DNA from: Talinum fruticosum
Lineage: Eukaryota; Streptophyta; Magnoliopsida; Caryophyllales; Talinaceae
NCBI GenBank assembly: GCA_021018815.1
Contig: JAITYX010000118.1
Location: 434,001 to 498,000 of the forward strand
Length of the DNA stretch: 64,000 nucleotides
Direction of reading: 5' to 3'
The notes under the pieces are model-generated. The model was not told the origin of the DNA and did no database searches. It saw only the letters and a list, made by a program, of their open reading frames with translations. Positions within the stretch are counted from its first letter, which is position 1; each line of letters starts with the position of its first letter. The position numbers were made by a program, and so were the translations under genes. Below are positions 24,201 to 33,607 of this stretch, piece by piece.

Positions 24201-27200
24201 TTTAAAAGTGTTTTTGGATTTTAAAAACTGAAACTAGGCCAAACACTAATTTTTCCAGAAATTAAAATTATTTTTCAAAAGTGATTTTGGGAAAAAAACT
24301 CCACAGAAACAGAAACAGCAAATAGCTACTTCTTTTTCTAATTTCTTGAAAAACTCCCTAGCAACCACCACAACCCCATTCTCTCTCTCCCCCTCTCTTT
24401 CTACATTTTTTTATCTCTTCTCTCTCTCCTCTCTCTCTCCTCTCCCTCTCTCTTTGTTTTGTTTTATCTCTATCTCCTCTCTCTCTTTCTAAAAATTTTG
24501 GCCAAACAAATTAATTATTTTAAAAACACTTCTATAAAATTTAAGCCAAACATTTTAATTTTCCTCCAAAAATAATTTTCAAAAAAATGCTTTTAAAAAA
24601 CAAAAACATTTTTTTTAAAACTAGGCCAAACATGCTCTTAACTCTTCTTTAAGGATAAGGAAAAAATTATAGGCAGATACCTTGCTTAGAAAAACAATGC
24701 CTGGCTCTTGTGGTTCCAGTATACGAACTCCAGTATCAACCCCAGCAAGAATGATGTCTGCATACCGATAATGAGATTCTAATAGCGTGGGAAATCTTAA
24801 CAAAAAATTTGCCATTGCAGGAACAGTCTCTCCAAACCATTTAGCTGCTTCTGTCCTAGACAGAAACTGCAACAAGTAACAGATGCATAAGAGACTGAGA
24901 TCATCCTTCCCCCTTCCTCACAGACACCACCATGGATTACTTGTAGCACAAAGCATTAAGCAAGAGTAATAACACTACATGTTATGGATAACAGATTCCA
25001 CTTTACCAATTTAGGGAGATCCAAATGTAGGCAACCTAACACCTACACGTAGAGAGCCTAATTCCAAGAGAACCAAAAAAATATGCAAAAATAAAAATTT
25101 CTCCTAATTCAGTGGGTTACAATCTTTTGTAGAAAAAGGTCAAATGAATGAGAGAAGGAAGGAGATAGCAATATTAAATGACAAACTAAGAAGCACAAAC
25201 ACTCTCTATGACCTCATGTATCCGTGTTGAACACATATCGGACACCAACACTCTCCGACACTCTTTCAACAATCTCAAGTGCATGTGAAATGCATAGATG
25301 GTACAAACAAATTGGGTTTTGTTATTGAAAGTTATAGGAGTTGCATGTGACGAGCAATTTGTCATTGCTCCAACTCAAACACGACTCCTCGAAAACATTA
25401 AACGAACTATAAACACACAAGTAATTAAACTAATATTATTGCATTAATGCATGTCCCTTGCACGTGTTGTACCCTAGCTTTTTGAAAAATTACGTATCTG
25501 CGTGTCGATGTCATGTCGTGTTTTGTCCGTGTTTTGTCCGTGTCTTGTGTCAATGTCCATGCTTCTTAGATGATGAACATACATAGCGAGATAATGGCCC
25601 TGTTTGGCAATCGGCTTTTAGTTGTTTTAGCTATTAGGTGTTAGTCTGTTTTCATTTGTATTAACTGTTTGAGGAAAAAGTGTTTGGTAAAATTAGTTGT
25701 TTTTAACAAAGTTGTCCGGTGAAATTCCATTTATGCCCATAGTTTAATTTCATTAACTATTTTATACATTATAATTATTTTTATTCCATATTCATATTTC
25801 TACTCAACATTAGTTAAGAATTATGTGATATATAAAATTATATTTATAACCTCTACATAATTTTAATTATGTATATCTTTTTTAATAATATACTTGACAT
25901 TTAAGTGACAAAATTATTATTTATTATGATTGACTAAATTACTTGTTAAAATATAAAAAGTATTAAAATAAAAAAAAATATTAAATTAAATATTCATAGT
26001 CATCATCTATTATTGTTCCAAAAGTGAAAAAATATGAATTTAAAAAAAATCTTACATATAAACGTAATTTCAATGGCAATTAGCATAATTTTATCAAAAT
26101 GTGAAGGGTAATATAGTAACTTCAAGTATTAATTACAATAAGCTCTTTCAAAAGCTATTCCAAAGAGCTTTTTGTAAAAGAGCTTTGGGTCAAAAAGCTA
26201 TTCTAATAAGCTCTTTACCAAACAATTTAATTAGCTTTTTGACCAATCAAACAACTAAAAAGAGCTTTTTGGGGGCAAAAAGCTTTTTGCCAAACACCCC
26301 CAATATCATTGCAAAGCTTAAAAGAGCATAACATCATAAAAAGAACATTCCATGTACACTAGCACACCAAAGTAAACAACATAATATCAGCTACAATTTA
26401 ATACCAGCTAACAGACTAGATGAGGGAGAGAAATGCTAAAGTGTCTAATTTTGAAGGCCTAGTTATGCATATACATGCAAGCTTGGTGCAAAGGGTGGTT
26501 GCTAACTGCCTACATGGGAAATAAGGATGAAAGGAAAACTTACCTAATATCTATGACACTAACCTTAGACGTTCAAATTCCTATCCTCAACTATGCCCCT
26601 GGTCAGACGAAGTGGGTATGGTAACCTCATTCAAATTCTTCTTCAGTCTACCTCTACTTCTCTTGCGCTCTAGGATGTTAATCCTCGCACCCTTCTTACT
26701 AGGTGCATGTATACTTCCAAAGACATGTCATCAAAGTCATGCTTCCTGCACTTTGTCCTCTATTGGTGTCACACCCACCTTCTCTCTAATCACTTTATTT
26801 CTTTTTTGAAGCATGTACGTAGTATGGCCACACATCCGTTCAATCATCCTCCTTTGTGTTACCATCATCCTTTGCACTAGATTCTTCTTTATCAAGCAAC
26901 ATTATGAACTGTATATGTCTGAGTAAAATCTCCCTTCAAATTGGATCTTCTTTGATTATATTCCATTACACTCTTATTTGTCTGAGTAACATCCTCTGAT
27001 ATATCCAGTATCGAATTTTCTCAACATTGCAATATAGAGTGACTTCTCAACAAAAAAATCTCGTGACTTCCAATAGACCATTTTAAGAATCAGTATCCCA
27101 GCTTTATATGGTGTTATTGGCATCTTAAACAAATCCAACCAACCACAGCCAATGTCTTCATTATCCACATCAAAGTAAGCAGAATAAAAACACCAAGAAT

Positions 27201-30200
27201 TTTCCAATGTGACACCCAAATTTATAAGGACTCCTCAGATAAACCTACAAAACATTAATATATTTTCAGCATGATGAGGAGGTAATTCAAGATTATCTTT
27301 TGACTGCAAATCTACACAAGAGATCTTAAAATCCAAATCTTGTCTTCCTACTTTACAATTGACAAGACTGACACTTATCTTCATGTAGAATAGCAAGCAA
27401 CTCAAACTAAATCATAACCAAACGCTTTGGACTCCCCCAAGGGAGGAGGATTAGATACAACTAGCCTTACACCTACAATAGAATCATAGGGAGTTGTTCT
27501 TAATGATGTTTGCAATATGATCCAAACAATAGAAAAATCAGACCAAACCTTAATTTTACAATTTGGTTTTGTTCCTACAATAGAATGATTAAGTTTAGTT
27601 TCTAAAACATCTCAAACCAAACCAAAACATTGTCTTAACCCCAATTTCATATTCCACATACGAAATACTTACTTGAACTCATTGTATTGAAAAACATAAT
27701 TATTTCATTTTTATAGTTTTCCTAGATAGATACTTTTTTAGTATATGCACTTGAAAGCTTGAAAACCCAAAACCACGCTATTGTATCTCTTAGTAAAAAA
27801 AAGTTTCTAAAAATATATAATACAATATTTTGAAAGAAACAACCAAACAAGTAAGGCGCAACGATCTCTTTGCGATTGAGGGGTAGTTGCAGAAATGGCT
27901 AATACATATGACCCCTTGATGCTTTATCTAAACAAGGATCCTATTTAAGCGGGCCTCGACAAAAGTGATCCAAACCATATTGTGGGGGTGTTTGGCAAAG
28001 AGCGTTTTGGCCCCGAAAAGCTCCTTTTGGGTCAATTGGCTCTTTGACTTTAGTAAAAAAACTAATTAAGCTATTTGGTGAAGAACTTTTAGAAGAGCTT
28101 TTTATACCAAAAAGCTTTTTGTAAAAAATTATTTGGAATAGCTTTTTCAAAGAGCTTTTTATGATTAATATCTAAAATTACCATATTGTTCTTATGACTT
28201 CAACAAAATTACACTAAATGCCTTTAAAAATGAAAGCCCTATTCAAGTTATTTTTTTTATATTAATTTTTTTAAATTACAAATAATTTATATTAATTGCT
28301 CTATCATAATTTGGGAGAGCAATTGAACTCAAACCCAAAGATGCCCACCTGACCTACCCCTAATAAGATGGATTTGAGTTAATTTTAAATAGGTTCGTAT
28401 GAGTTTGAGAGTCGTTATTAATCATTTACATCAGGAGGGGGTTAAAAGAGGAATGTCTCATTGTCATCGCTAATCATAAAAAATAAATAGTTTATCACAT
28501 AAATTTCAATTATATTATTAAAAATGAAATCAAGTCAATAGTAAATAAAAATATTTTCATAACCAAAGTTGGGTAGAGATATAAATGTACTTTATATATC
28601 ATATAATATTGAGAATAAAATATATAATATTAGCATTGCAATGTTTAAATAGATAGTGAAATTGAGTTATGGGTATACATGGAATTTTATGAAACTGCTT
28701 TGTTAGAAGGACCTAAATTTTACCAAACACCTTTTCAACAAACAGACTAATACAAACACCTAAGTGAAACAGGTTGGTTGTCAAACAAGGCCTATATCTT
28801 TTAATTTCAAAATTATTACAAAAAATAATTTGATAAAAGTGTAAATGGGACCAGTCCAAGTCAATTTGTTATGTTCTGATTCAGTTCAAACATTTTTCTA
28901 GGAATTTTATCTGCCTTGGATTCCCTACTCTAAGTTGCACCAAATTGTGCCTTGCACATGCCTACCTGGTTCCAAATGAACCTAGATATGTGTTTCTTTG
29001 ATTGTTATTTCATAACAAAAACAGAGTAAAAAGTGGTCGCTAACAAAGGAAAACTACTCACTAATGATAGCACATGTTGATTTCAGCCATATTTCTTCAT
29101 GCAAGTATATCAATGTCATCAACCAGCTAATACTTCCAATTGCACATTTTCAAGTCTCACAGCTTGTTGAGATTAAGGTGAATCTAAGGGCGGGAAGTGT
29201 GAAGAGGAGTATGGAAGGCATTCGAGTGTCTCCTCCACAAAGGGTTTGATAAGGAAGTAAAGAGGAGAAATGCCTAATCTTCTTCATCTCTCATAATCCA
29301 TCTTGGTAGGTCAATCTATCTCCTCTCATGCCCTTGTTTCCCACAAAATAATTATAAAACATCAACCCAATCCAAATAACAGTGGATGAATTTCTGCAAC
29401 CGCAACTCTTCTTCGATTTCCCTTGAACTATCCAACAATAATATGAAGTTATACGTTTTATGCAAACAAAGACATAAAAACCCTTCAGCACAATGTTGCT
29501 TTTGGCAATCCATTAGAACCTTTGCTACAAACAAATGCCATAATCATCATAATCTTTATGTCCCTAGTGATCTTCTTTTCAGATGACTGGTTTGCTCAGC
29601 ATCTCTTTGCAATGTCTTATTGAAGTTTAGCAGCGGCTTGTGGGTGGGTAACTTGATCTTAAGATATCGAGTAAATTAAGGAGATTCACAATTTCGAATC
29701 CTTCTCCAAATTACCTTGTCACCTACATTCGTAATATTACTCATTCTTAATTTCTTGTCAGATATAACTCTTCATCTGTTCGACTAATTTCCTTCCGTCC
29801 CTCACCACTGCCAGTTCCTCTTGCTTTCCTGTTCCCTCATACTGTCTGACCCTCCACTCCCCATAATATCACCACCACCACCTAAACTCCACAAATAGAG
29901 AACAATATGCAGTTTTTACCACAACCTATCGCCTCCCCCCAACCAAAAAAAAAAAAACAAAAAAACCTTGCAACTGGGTCATTGAATTTGGGTAAGATAA
30001 GTAGTTGCTTAATTCATTTTCCCAATTTTGAAAAGCAAATTGCATAAAGCGATATAAACGCAGCGAAAACACTCCAACAAATTGAATGCAGAAGCATTGG
30101 ATAGGTAGGCAAGGAACCCACACGCATTTCACCTTATGCAAATTCGGTTGATTCAGGCCTAGATTTCCCCAGATACTTCACTACCCGTACCAAATACAAT

Positions 30201-30561
30201 CAGATAAGAAAATTTCTAATGAAAAGAATATTAACATATCAGTTCCACTTCATGCATAGCCAACTTGCTTTTATTTTTTTTTTTATTATTATTTTTGGGG
30301 GAGAAAGTGCACCTCGTCGAAGAAGAGAGCGTAGCCGTCGCCGGTGGAGGGGGCGATTGGGTGGGAGGAGAGAGAGAGGGAGTTCCTGAGATCGGAAATG
30401 GCGAGGAAGAGGACTTCTCCAGAGTCGACACGGCTGTGAGTAGGCCCTTTGGAGAGCGACTTGAGAGCTTCAATGACTTGGTTTGGCCATGAGAGAGAAG
30501 AAGATTCGAGCTTCAATGGAAGAAACGGAAGAATTGATCTCAAATCTCGACGATTCTCCAT
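12555..30561 (-). CDS. PARG1: Poly(ADP-ribose) glycohydrolase, 11 exons, one frameshift
   Basis: PARG hydrolyses ribose-ribose bonds of poly(ADP-ribose) on proteins and so reverses PARP signalling in DNA damage, stress and, in Arabidopsis (TEJ), clock control. Exons on the minus strand: 30313-30561, 24681-24866, 23126-23229, 20949-21153, 20732-20836, 18996-19114, 18503-18646, 17469-17641, 17077-17257, 14402-14464, 12555-12686. All introns are GT-AG and phases match. The 8/9 junction is the only tentative one. The protein begins [16 protein letters not shown] and ends in FFSWLLPSL. It would be about 553 residues, near the Arabidopsis length as I recall it. The catalytic signature [16 protein letters not shown] spans exons 5 and 6. 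Exon 9 is one T short at GA(F)GGD, so the coding sum is 1,661 nt. The gene is therefore either a recent pseudogene or affected by a sequence error. Confidence 0.93.
12687..14401 (-). other. PARG intron 10
   Basis: 1.7 kb. Donor GTTTCT, acceptor GTGCAG. Apart from the TTTATGTTC tandem array it is featureless. A 61-codon minus frame at 13367-13552 has no PARG similarity and is not an exon. Confidence 0.8.
13698..13860. repeat. TTTATGTTC(A/G/T) tandem array
   Basis: Some dozen or more degenerate copies of a 10-bp unit, TTTATGTTCN, lie within PARG intron 10. The 91-codon open frame across it is a by-product of the repeat. Confidence 0.8.
14402..14464 (-). CDS. PARG1: PARG exon 10 (63-nt micro-exon)
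   Basis: Acceptor CCTTTTCAG, donor CAG-GTTTCT, phase 0 on both sides. Encodes 21 residues including [19 protein letters not shown], the conserved PARG segment between the NWGCGA region and the C-terminal WILSHKW. Confidence 0.92.
14465..17076 (-). other. PARG intron 9, no repeat class recognised
   Basis: 2.6 kb, donor GTGATT, acceptor TTTTCAG. It contains a local duplication (TTGAAATTAGAG.TACAAGCT at about 16093 and 16126) but no recognisable transposon or exon. The open frames at 14944-15480 on the plus strand have no protein-like conservation that I can see. Confidence 0.6.
17077..17257 (-). CDS. PARG1: PARG exon 9 with one-base deletion
   Basis: Carries the TGNWGCGA motif. The bases coding the next residues read GCTTTGGTGGAGATCC on the minus strand. 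The family pattern GAFGGDPE needs GCTTTTGG, so one T is missing at 17128-17130. After restoring register the exon reads [11 protein letters not shown] to its donor CAG-GTGATT. The upstream part ([14 protein letters not shown]...VEGVV) is a variable acidic linker. Confidence 0.85.
17469..17641 (-). CDS. PARG1: PARG exon 8
   Basis: Acceptor TTTTGGCAG. Continues exon 7 as ...[20 protein letters not shown], the conserved NKA.CGFL segment, then a variable linker to SVD. The donor ACA-GTACTT is chosen because it gives a phase matching the next acceptor; other donors are possible. Confidence 0.8.
17642..18502 (-). other. PARG intron 7, no feature
   Basis: 861 bp, donor GTTGTC, acceptor GGCAG. No repeat element was recognised. 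Confidence 0.6.
18503..18646 (-). CDS. PARG1: PARG exon 7
   Basis: Acceptor CCTGTAG, donor GAG-GTTGTC. Completes [15 protein letters not shown], then [12 protein letters not shown] and RQYNLDCLL. The IVAIDAL segment is part of the macrodomain-like core. Confidence 0.92.
18996..19114 (-). CDS. PARG1: PARG exon 6 (catalytic glutamates)
   Basis: Acceptor TTTCTAG, donor TGG-GTTAGT. Begins [19 protein letters not shown]. The first two glutamates complete the QEE catalytic motif begun in exon 5. It ends ...[13 protein letters not shown]. Confidence 0.94.
19115..20731 (-). other. PARG intron 5
   Basis: 1.6 kb, donor GTGTGC, acceptor TTTCTAG. Contains the Stowaway-like MITE at 19897-20151. No other element was recognised. 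Confidence 0.7.
19897..20151. mobile_element. Stowaway-like MITE
   Basis: 255 bp flanked by TA dinucleotides (19895-19896 and 20152-20153). Left end TTCCCTCCGTTTCACAATAC; inverted right end CTCTCCATTTCACAATAAAT. The CTCCCTCCGT-type end with a TA target is diagnostic of Tc1/mariner-derived Stowaway elements. Lies in PARG intron 5. Confidence 0.88.
20732..20836 (-). CDS. PARG1: PARG exon 5 (GGG motif)
   Basis: Acceptor TTTGTAAAAG, donor CAG-GTGTGC, 35 codons in phase 0. Encodes [19 protein letters not shown] then CVQ: the glycine-rich ADP-ribose-binding loop and the Q of the QEE catalytic motif. Confidence 0.94.
20949..21153 (-). CDS. PARG1: PARG exon 4
   Basis: Acceptor GTTGTCAG, donor GAG-GTAGTA. 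Encodes [37 protein letters not shown] and [14 protein letters not shown], a segment typical of the accessory/core boundary of plant PARG. Confidence 0.93.
21241..21268. repeat. (AG)14 microsatellite
   Basis: Uninterrupted AG dinucleotide run in PARG intron 3. Confidence 0.95.
21859..22048. mobile_element. Small MITE-like element
   Basis: About 190 bp with inverted ends ATGCTTGGTTGAATG and, inverted from the right, ATGCTTAGTTGGATG. The interior is rich in TGTAATTG/CAATTACA motifs that continue the symmetry. No clear target duplication, so the superfamily is uncertain. Confidence 0.6.
23126..23229 (-). CDS. PARG1: PARG exon 3
   Basis: Acceptor GCTGTACAG, donor TGC-GTATGT. Encodes [16 protein letters not shown], then [17 protein letters not shown]. 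It ends in phase 2, completed by the first base of exon 4. Confidence 0.94.
23230..24680 (-). other. PARG intron 2
   Basis: 1.45 kb, donor GTATCT, acceptor GTACAG. Contains the Tourist-like MITE at 24182-24637. The plus-strand frame at 23453-23680 is not supported as a gene. Confidence 0.7.
24182..24637. mobile_element. Tourist-like MITE
   Basis: Inverted ends GTGGGTGTTTGGCCTAG and, from the right, GAGCATGTTTGGCCTAG. Flanked by TTA on both sides (24179-24181 and 24638-24640), as expected for PIF/Harbinger elements. The interior carries a CT-rich microsatellite (24380-24490). Confidence 0.75.
24681..24866 (-). CDS. PARG1: PARG exon 2
   Basis: Acceptor TTGTTGCAG, donor AAG-GTATCT, 62 codons. 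Encodes [29 protein letters not shown] and [17 protein letters not shown], matching the N-terminal helical part of plant PARG. Confidence 0.94.
25186..25569. mobile_element. Small TIR element, CTAAGAAGCA ends
   Basis: 384 bp bounded by a perfect 10-bp inverted repeat (CTAAGAAGCA). The right arm carries short repeats of GTGTTTTGTCC. Flanks ATGACAAA and ATGATGAA agree at 6 of 8 positions, compatible with an 8-bp hAT target duplication. No transposase. Confidence 0.6.
25596..26301 (+). mobile_element. Non-autonomous TIR element, copy 1
   Basis: Left end GGCCCTGTTTGGCAATCGGC; right end, inverted, GGGGGTGTTTGGCAAAAAGC. The right half holds repeated AAAGAGCTTTT motifs. It is the inverted relative of 27984-28792. 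TIRs of the GG..(T/G)GTTTGG type occur in PIF/Harbinger and some hAT MITEs. The target duplication is unclear. Confidence 0.7.
26585..26885 (-). pseudogene. LINE reverse-transcriptase C-terminal fragment
   Basis: Translating the minus strand gives [11 protein letters not shown], then [19 protein letters not shown] and, after stops, [20 protein letters not shown] and RLKKNLNEV. This resembles the MCGHTR-IR..VGVAPIEDK-...RRGRPKK.W tail of plant non-LTR retrotransposon ORFs. At least two stop codons break it. It is a short dead fragment in PARG intron 1. Confidence 0.7.
27984..28792 (-). mobile_element. Non-autonomous TIR element, copy 2, inverted to copy 1
   Basis: The left end GGGGGTGTTTGGCAAAGAGC matches the inverted right end of copy 1. 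The right end ACAGACTAATACAAACACCTA...TCAAACAAGGCC matches the inverted left end of copy 1. It carries about 100 bp extra in the middle. Confidence 0.7.
30313..30561 (-). CDS. PARG1: PARG exon 1 (start codon)
   Basis: ATG at 30561 in the context ACAGCCATGG. 83 codons from [20 protein letters not shown] through [12 protein letters not shown] to [10 protein letters not shown]; donor GAG-GTGCAC. The MEN-DL-SILP.LPL start agrees with plant PARG N-termini, so this start is well supported. Overlapping plus-strand frames here are shadows. Confidence 0.95.
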
Positions 30562-30903
30562 GGCTGTCCCCTGCTTTCTCTGTAACCAGTCGCCTTGTGG
30601 AGTTGGTTATGTGCTCTGTATTGGTCAATGGTTATACAAACTGGAAAGTTGAGCTGAGTCAATTGTGCCCCAAGTTCGTGTATTCGTGGGAAAAATGAAC
30701 TGAGTCAATGTGCCCCAGTTTTTTGTATATTGGTCTTCAAAATTTAGATTTGCCGCAATTTGGTTTTGACATGTATTTGTATGATGACGCGGATGTCCTT
30801 GTACGTATCTCTATGAGAATTTCTTATGTAAAGTAAAATAGAACAAATAGTACAAATAACACAATCAATATAAGTAGAATTTAAAATTGTATGTATTTAG
30901 TAT
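30562..30903 (-). promoter_or_regulatory. PARG proximal promoter / 5' leader
   Basis: 342 bp between the PARG start codon and a copia LTR. It contains a duplicated block of about 22 bp (30650-30671 and 30696-30717) that includes TGAGTCA (30655-30661 and 30701-30707), a bZIP/GCN4-type core, followed by TGTGCCCCA. Two CCAAT boxes on the gene strand lie at 30620-30624 and 30729-30733. No clear TATA box. Function inferred from motifs only. Confidence 0.55.
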
Positions 30904-31531
30904 TGTTGGGTGTGGCCCAAAATCCATCTACGAACCAAGGCTCGGCTTAACTCAAGCATGTACACTCCTCAAAGAAGGATCGAATCTCGAGGCAAAAGCA
31001 AGGCACGACCAAAGTCGTGCTATATGGCATGACCATGCCAAATCGGCACGGTAGTGCCACTCTTTTCGGTAGTTTTTCGTTTTTCGTGATTTTATGGGCT
31101 ACGGTCGACGGGTTTCGTTAATTAGGTTATTTTAACCTAATTAACTACTAGTCTCCTAAAATAGTTGTATTAAGATTTTACTATATATTAAGTTATAGTT
31201 ACAACCTAATACCTATCTCTACACAATTGTACGAGAGTTATTCTCCTCCATATTCCACATATCTAGTTAAGAAAGTTTTAGAAAGTTTTCTCTTTACCCT
31301 AATCTCACATAACTCATCGTCTTGGAGATCTTACTTTGTACAACCTCTTCATTATTAGTGGATTATTTTGCTCTTTGTCGTCCGTGATTTTTCCCAATTG
31401 GGTTTTCCATGTAAATCGTTGTCTTTTCCTTATCGGTTTCATTATTGTTCTTTCCTCTAATTTCTTGATATCGCCCTCATCCTATATTTAATTTGCTTCA
31501 GCTGCAAACTCGTTAGGCTTATTTCCTAACA
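30904..31531 (+). repeat. 5' LTR of short copia element
   Basis: 628 bp, TG...CA. It lacks about 45 bp present in the 3' LTR near 33000-33050. Confidence 0.9.
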
Positions 31532-31533
31532 AG

Positions 31534-31545
31534 TGGTATCGAGCA
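31534..31545 (+). promoter_or_regulatory. Primer binding site of short copia element
   Basis: TGGTATCGAGCA, two bases after the LTR; complementary in pattern to the 3' end of initiator Met tRNA (TGGTATCAGAGC). Confidence 0.8.
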
Positions 31546-31568
31546 CCAAGTTCAGATTTGGTTTTAGG

Positions 31569-32792
31569 ATGACTACCTCTATTAAATTCGATATCGAGAA
31601 ATTTGATGGTAAGATCAATTTCTCCATCTGGAAAGTCCGGATGAGGGCCATTCTCACTACAAATGGATTAAAGAAGGCTTTAACTGGAAAAAGTCTGGTT
31701 CCATGACTCGATTAACAATGGAAATAACTTGATGATAAGGCACTAACATCTATTCAACTATATCTCACACCTTCGGTTCTACGCGAGATCATTAAAGCCA
31801 AAACAACTACGGATCTTTGGCTAAAGTTGGAGGAGCGATATATGACCAAAAGCCTTGCCAATAAAATCCGTCTCAAAGGACGGTTATACACATTCCAAAT
31901 GGCTGAAGGTACTCCTATTCAAACTCATCTTGATGAGTTTAATTGTATTATTATTGATCCGGAAAATATGAAAGTTGAAATTAGTGATGAAGATAAGGCA
32001 ATATTGTTGGTTGTCTCTTTTCCCTATACCTATAGGCAATTTAAAGAAATCCTTTTATATAGTCATTACGAGACTATATCATTTCGAGGATGTTAGGGCA
32101 AATATATTATCTAAAGAAAAGTTTGATCCGAAAGTGTGTCCTGAAAAAGTCGAAGGCTTGTATGTTAGAGAAGGAAAGGGGGTTCAAAGGTTAAAGCTTA
32201 TAATTGCGACAATAAATGCAAGTACTTGTAAGCTAGAGGGGCATGTTGTATCTAAGTGTTACAAACCGAAAATTAAGTTGGAAAAAGAAGAAAAGGAGAA
32301 AGTTAAAAAACAATCTCAAGAAACTGCTCAAGCTGCCTTCGTTTTTGTTGATGATGAGTCCGATGGTGATGTCTTATTTGCTACCTCTACCGGAAAAGAG
32401 GGTAGTTCCGATTGGGTTCTAGATTCTCGTGTACCTATCATATGTGTCCTAATCGGGATTGGTTTTCTATGTATGATCCTATTGATTCTGTTGTGGTTCG
32501 TATGGGTATGGTACCCAATGCAATGTTGTTGGAATCGATACGGTTTAGATCCGGGGCTCATGATGGTGTTGTGAGAACTTTAACTAAAGTTCGTCATATT
32601 CCGGACTTAAACCCCAATCTCATCTCTTTAGGCACCCTAGAATCCAAAGGGTGCAAGTATTCATCTCAAGGTGGAGTTATGCAAGTTGCAAAGGGCACTC
32701 GGGTTGTATTGAAAGGTACGAGGCGTGACAACCTCTATACATTACAAGGTATTATTGTTCCATGCTCCAAATTTCATCCTACTACTTGGTAG
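31569..32792 (+). pseudogene. copia gag-protease pseudogene
   Basis: ATG at 31569: MTTSIKFDIEKFDGKINFSI, then IWKVRMRAIL and, after stops near 31706, LWLKLEERYMTKSLANKIRL and TPIQTHLDEFN (UBN2-type gag). A degraded zinc knuckle (C..EGHVVSKC) lies near 32225-32265. The aspartic protease begins SDWVLDS at about 32409, but the active-site triad reads D-S-R and is followed by a frameshift. It resumes as CTYHMCPNRDWF and later DNLYTLQG. Several breaks rule out function. Confidence 0.85.
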
Positions 32793-32928
32793 GCTCAAGC
32801 CTCTATTGGACTTAGCTCACATTGCTACTACTTGATTGCCCTTTGGGGCTACGCCCTACGGGGCTCTACCCTTTGGAGTCCTTATGACGGTGTTGACTAC
32901 TTTATGATTTTTGGTCCAAGGTGGAGAT

Positions 32929-33602
32929 TGTTGGGTGTGGCCCAAAATCCATATACGAATTAAGGCTCGGCTCAACTCAAGCCCCGTAGACTCGTCAAAG
33001 GAAGACTCAAATCCCGTGGAAGATCGTTCAAACCTGACTACGGATCGAATCTCGGGCAAAAGCAAGGCACGACCAAAGTCGTGCCATACCTTGGCTTGAC
33101 CGTGCCAGTTCGGTACGGTAGTGCCACTCTTTTTTCGGCAGTTTTTCGTTTTTGTGTTTTTATGGGCTGCCGCTGACGGGTTTGTTTTAATTAGGTTATT
33201 TTAACCTAGTTAACTACCAGCCTCCTAAAATAGTTGTATTAAGGTTTTACTATATGTTAGGTTATAGTTACAACCTAATACCTATCCCTACATAGTTGTA
33301 TGAGAGTTAGTCTCCTCTCTATTCTACATACCTAGTTGAGAGAGTTTTTAGAGAGTTTTCTCTTTACTCTAATCTCACATAACTTATCATCCCGGAGATC
33401 TTACTTTGTTCTCCCTTTTCATTATTAGTGGATTATTTTGCTCTTTGTCGTCCGTGGTTTTTTCCAATTGGGTTTTCCACGTAAATCTGTTGTCCTTCTC
33501 TTATCGGCTTCATTATTGTTCTTTCCTCTAATTTCTTGGTATCCCCCTCATCCTATATTTAATTTGCTTTTGTTGCAAACTCGTTAGGCTTATTTCCTAA
33601 CA
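32929..33602 (+). repeat. 3' LTR of short copia element
   Basis: 674 bp, preceded by the purine tract AAGGTGGAGAT and followed by AGTAT. Confidence 0.9.
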
Positions 33603-33607
33603 AGTAT

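Larger units (their letters stand above)
24867..30312 (-). other. PARG intron 1 (5.4 kb), repeat-filled
   Basis: Donor GTGCAC, acceptor TTGTTGCAG. It holds a TIR element (25186-25569), two related inverted elements (25596-26301 and 27984-28792) and a LINE fragment (26585-26885). Segments 26900-27980 and 28793-30312 show nothing recognisable apart from a poly-A run near 29947-29960. Confidence 0.75.
30904..33602 (+). mobile_element. Ty1/copia LTR retrotransposon, gag-protease only
   Basis: LTRs 30904-31531 and 32929-33602 (TGTTGGGTGTGG...TTCCTAACA), with a perfect 5-bp target duplication AGTAT (30899-30903 and 33603-33607). An initiator-Met-type primer binding site follows the left LTR, and AAGGTGGAGAT precedes the right one. 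The 1.4-kb interior codes only for a broken gag and the start of protease (Tork/Tnt1-like in style). Integrase and reverse transcriptase are absent, so it is a deletion derivative. It ends about 340 bp upstream of the PARG start codon. Confidence 0.9.

Noticed and set aside
26612..26809. 65-codon plus-strand frame in PARG intron 1
   Set aside because: The reverse strand reads as a LINE tail with recognisable motifs, so this frame is its shadow.
30265..30698. Plus-strand frames across the start of PARG
   Set aside because: They are shadows of PARG exon 1, whose minus-strand product is clearly conserved in pattern.
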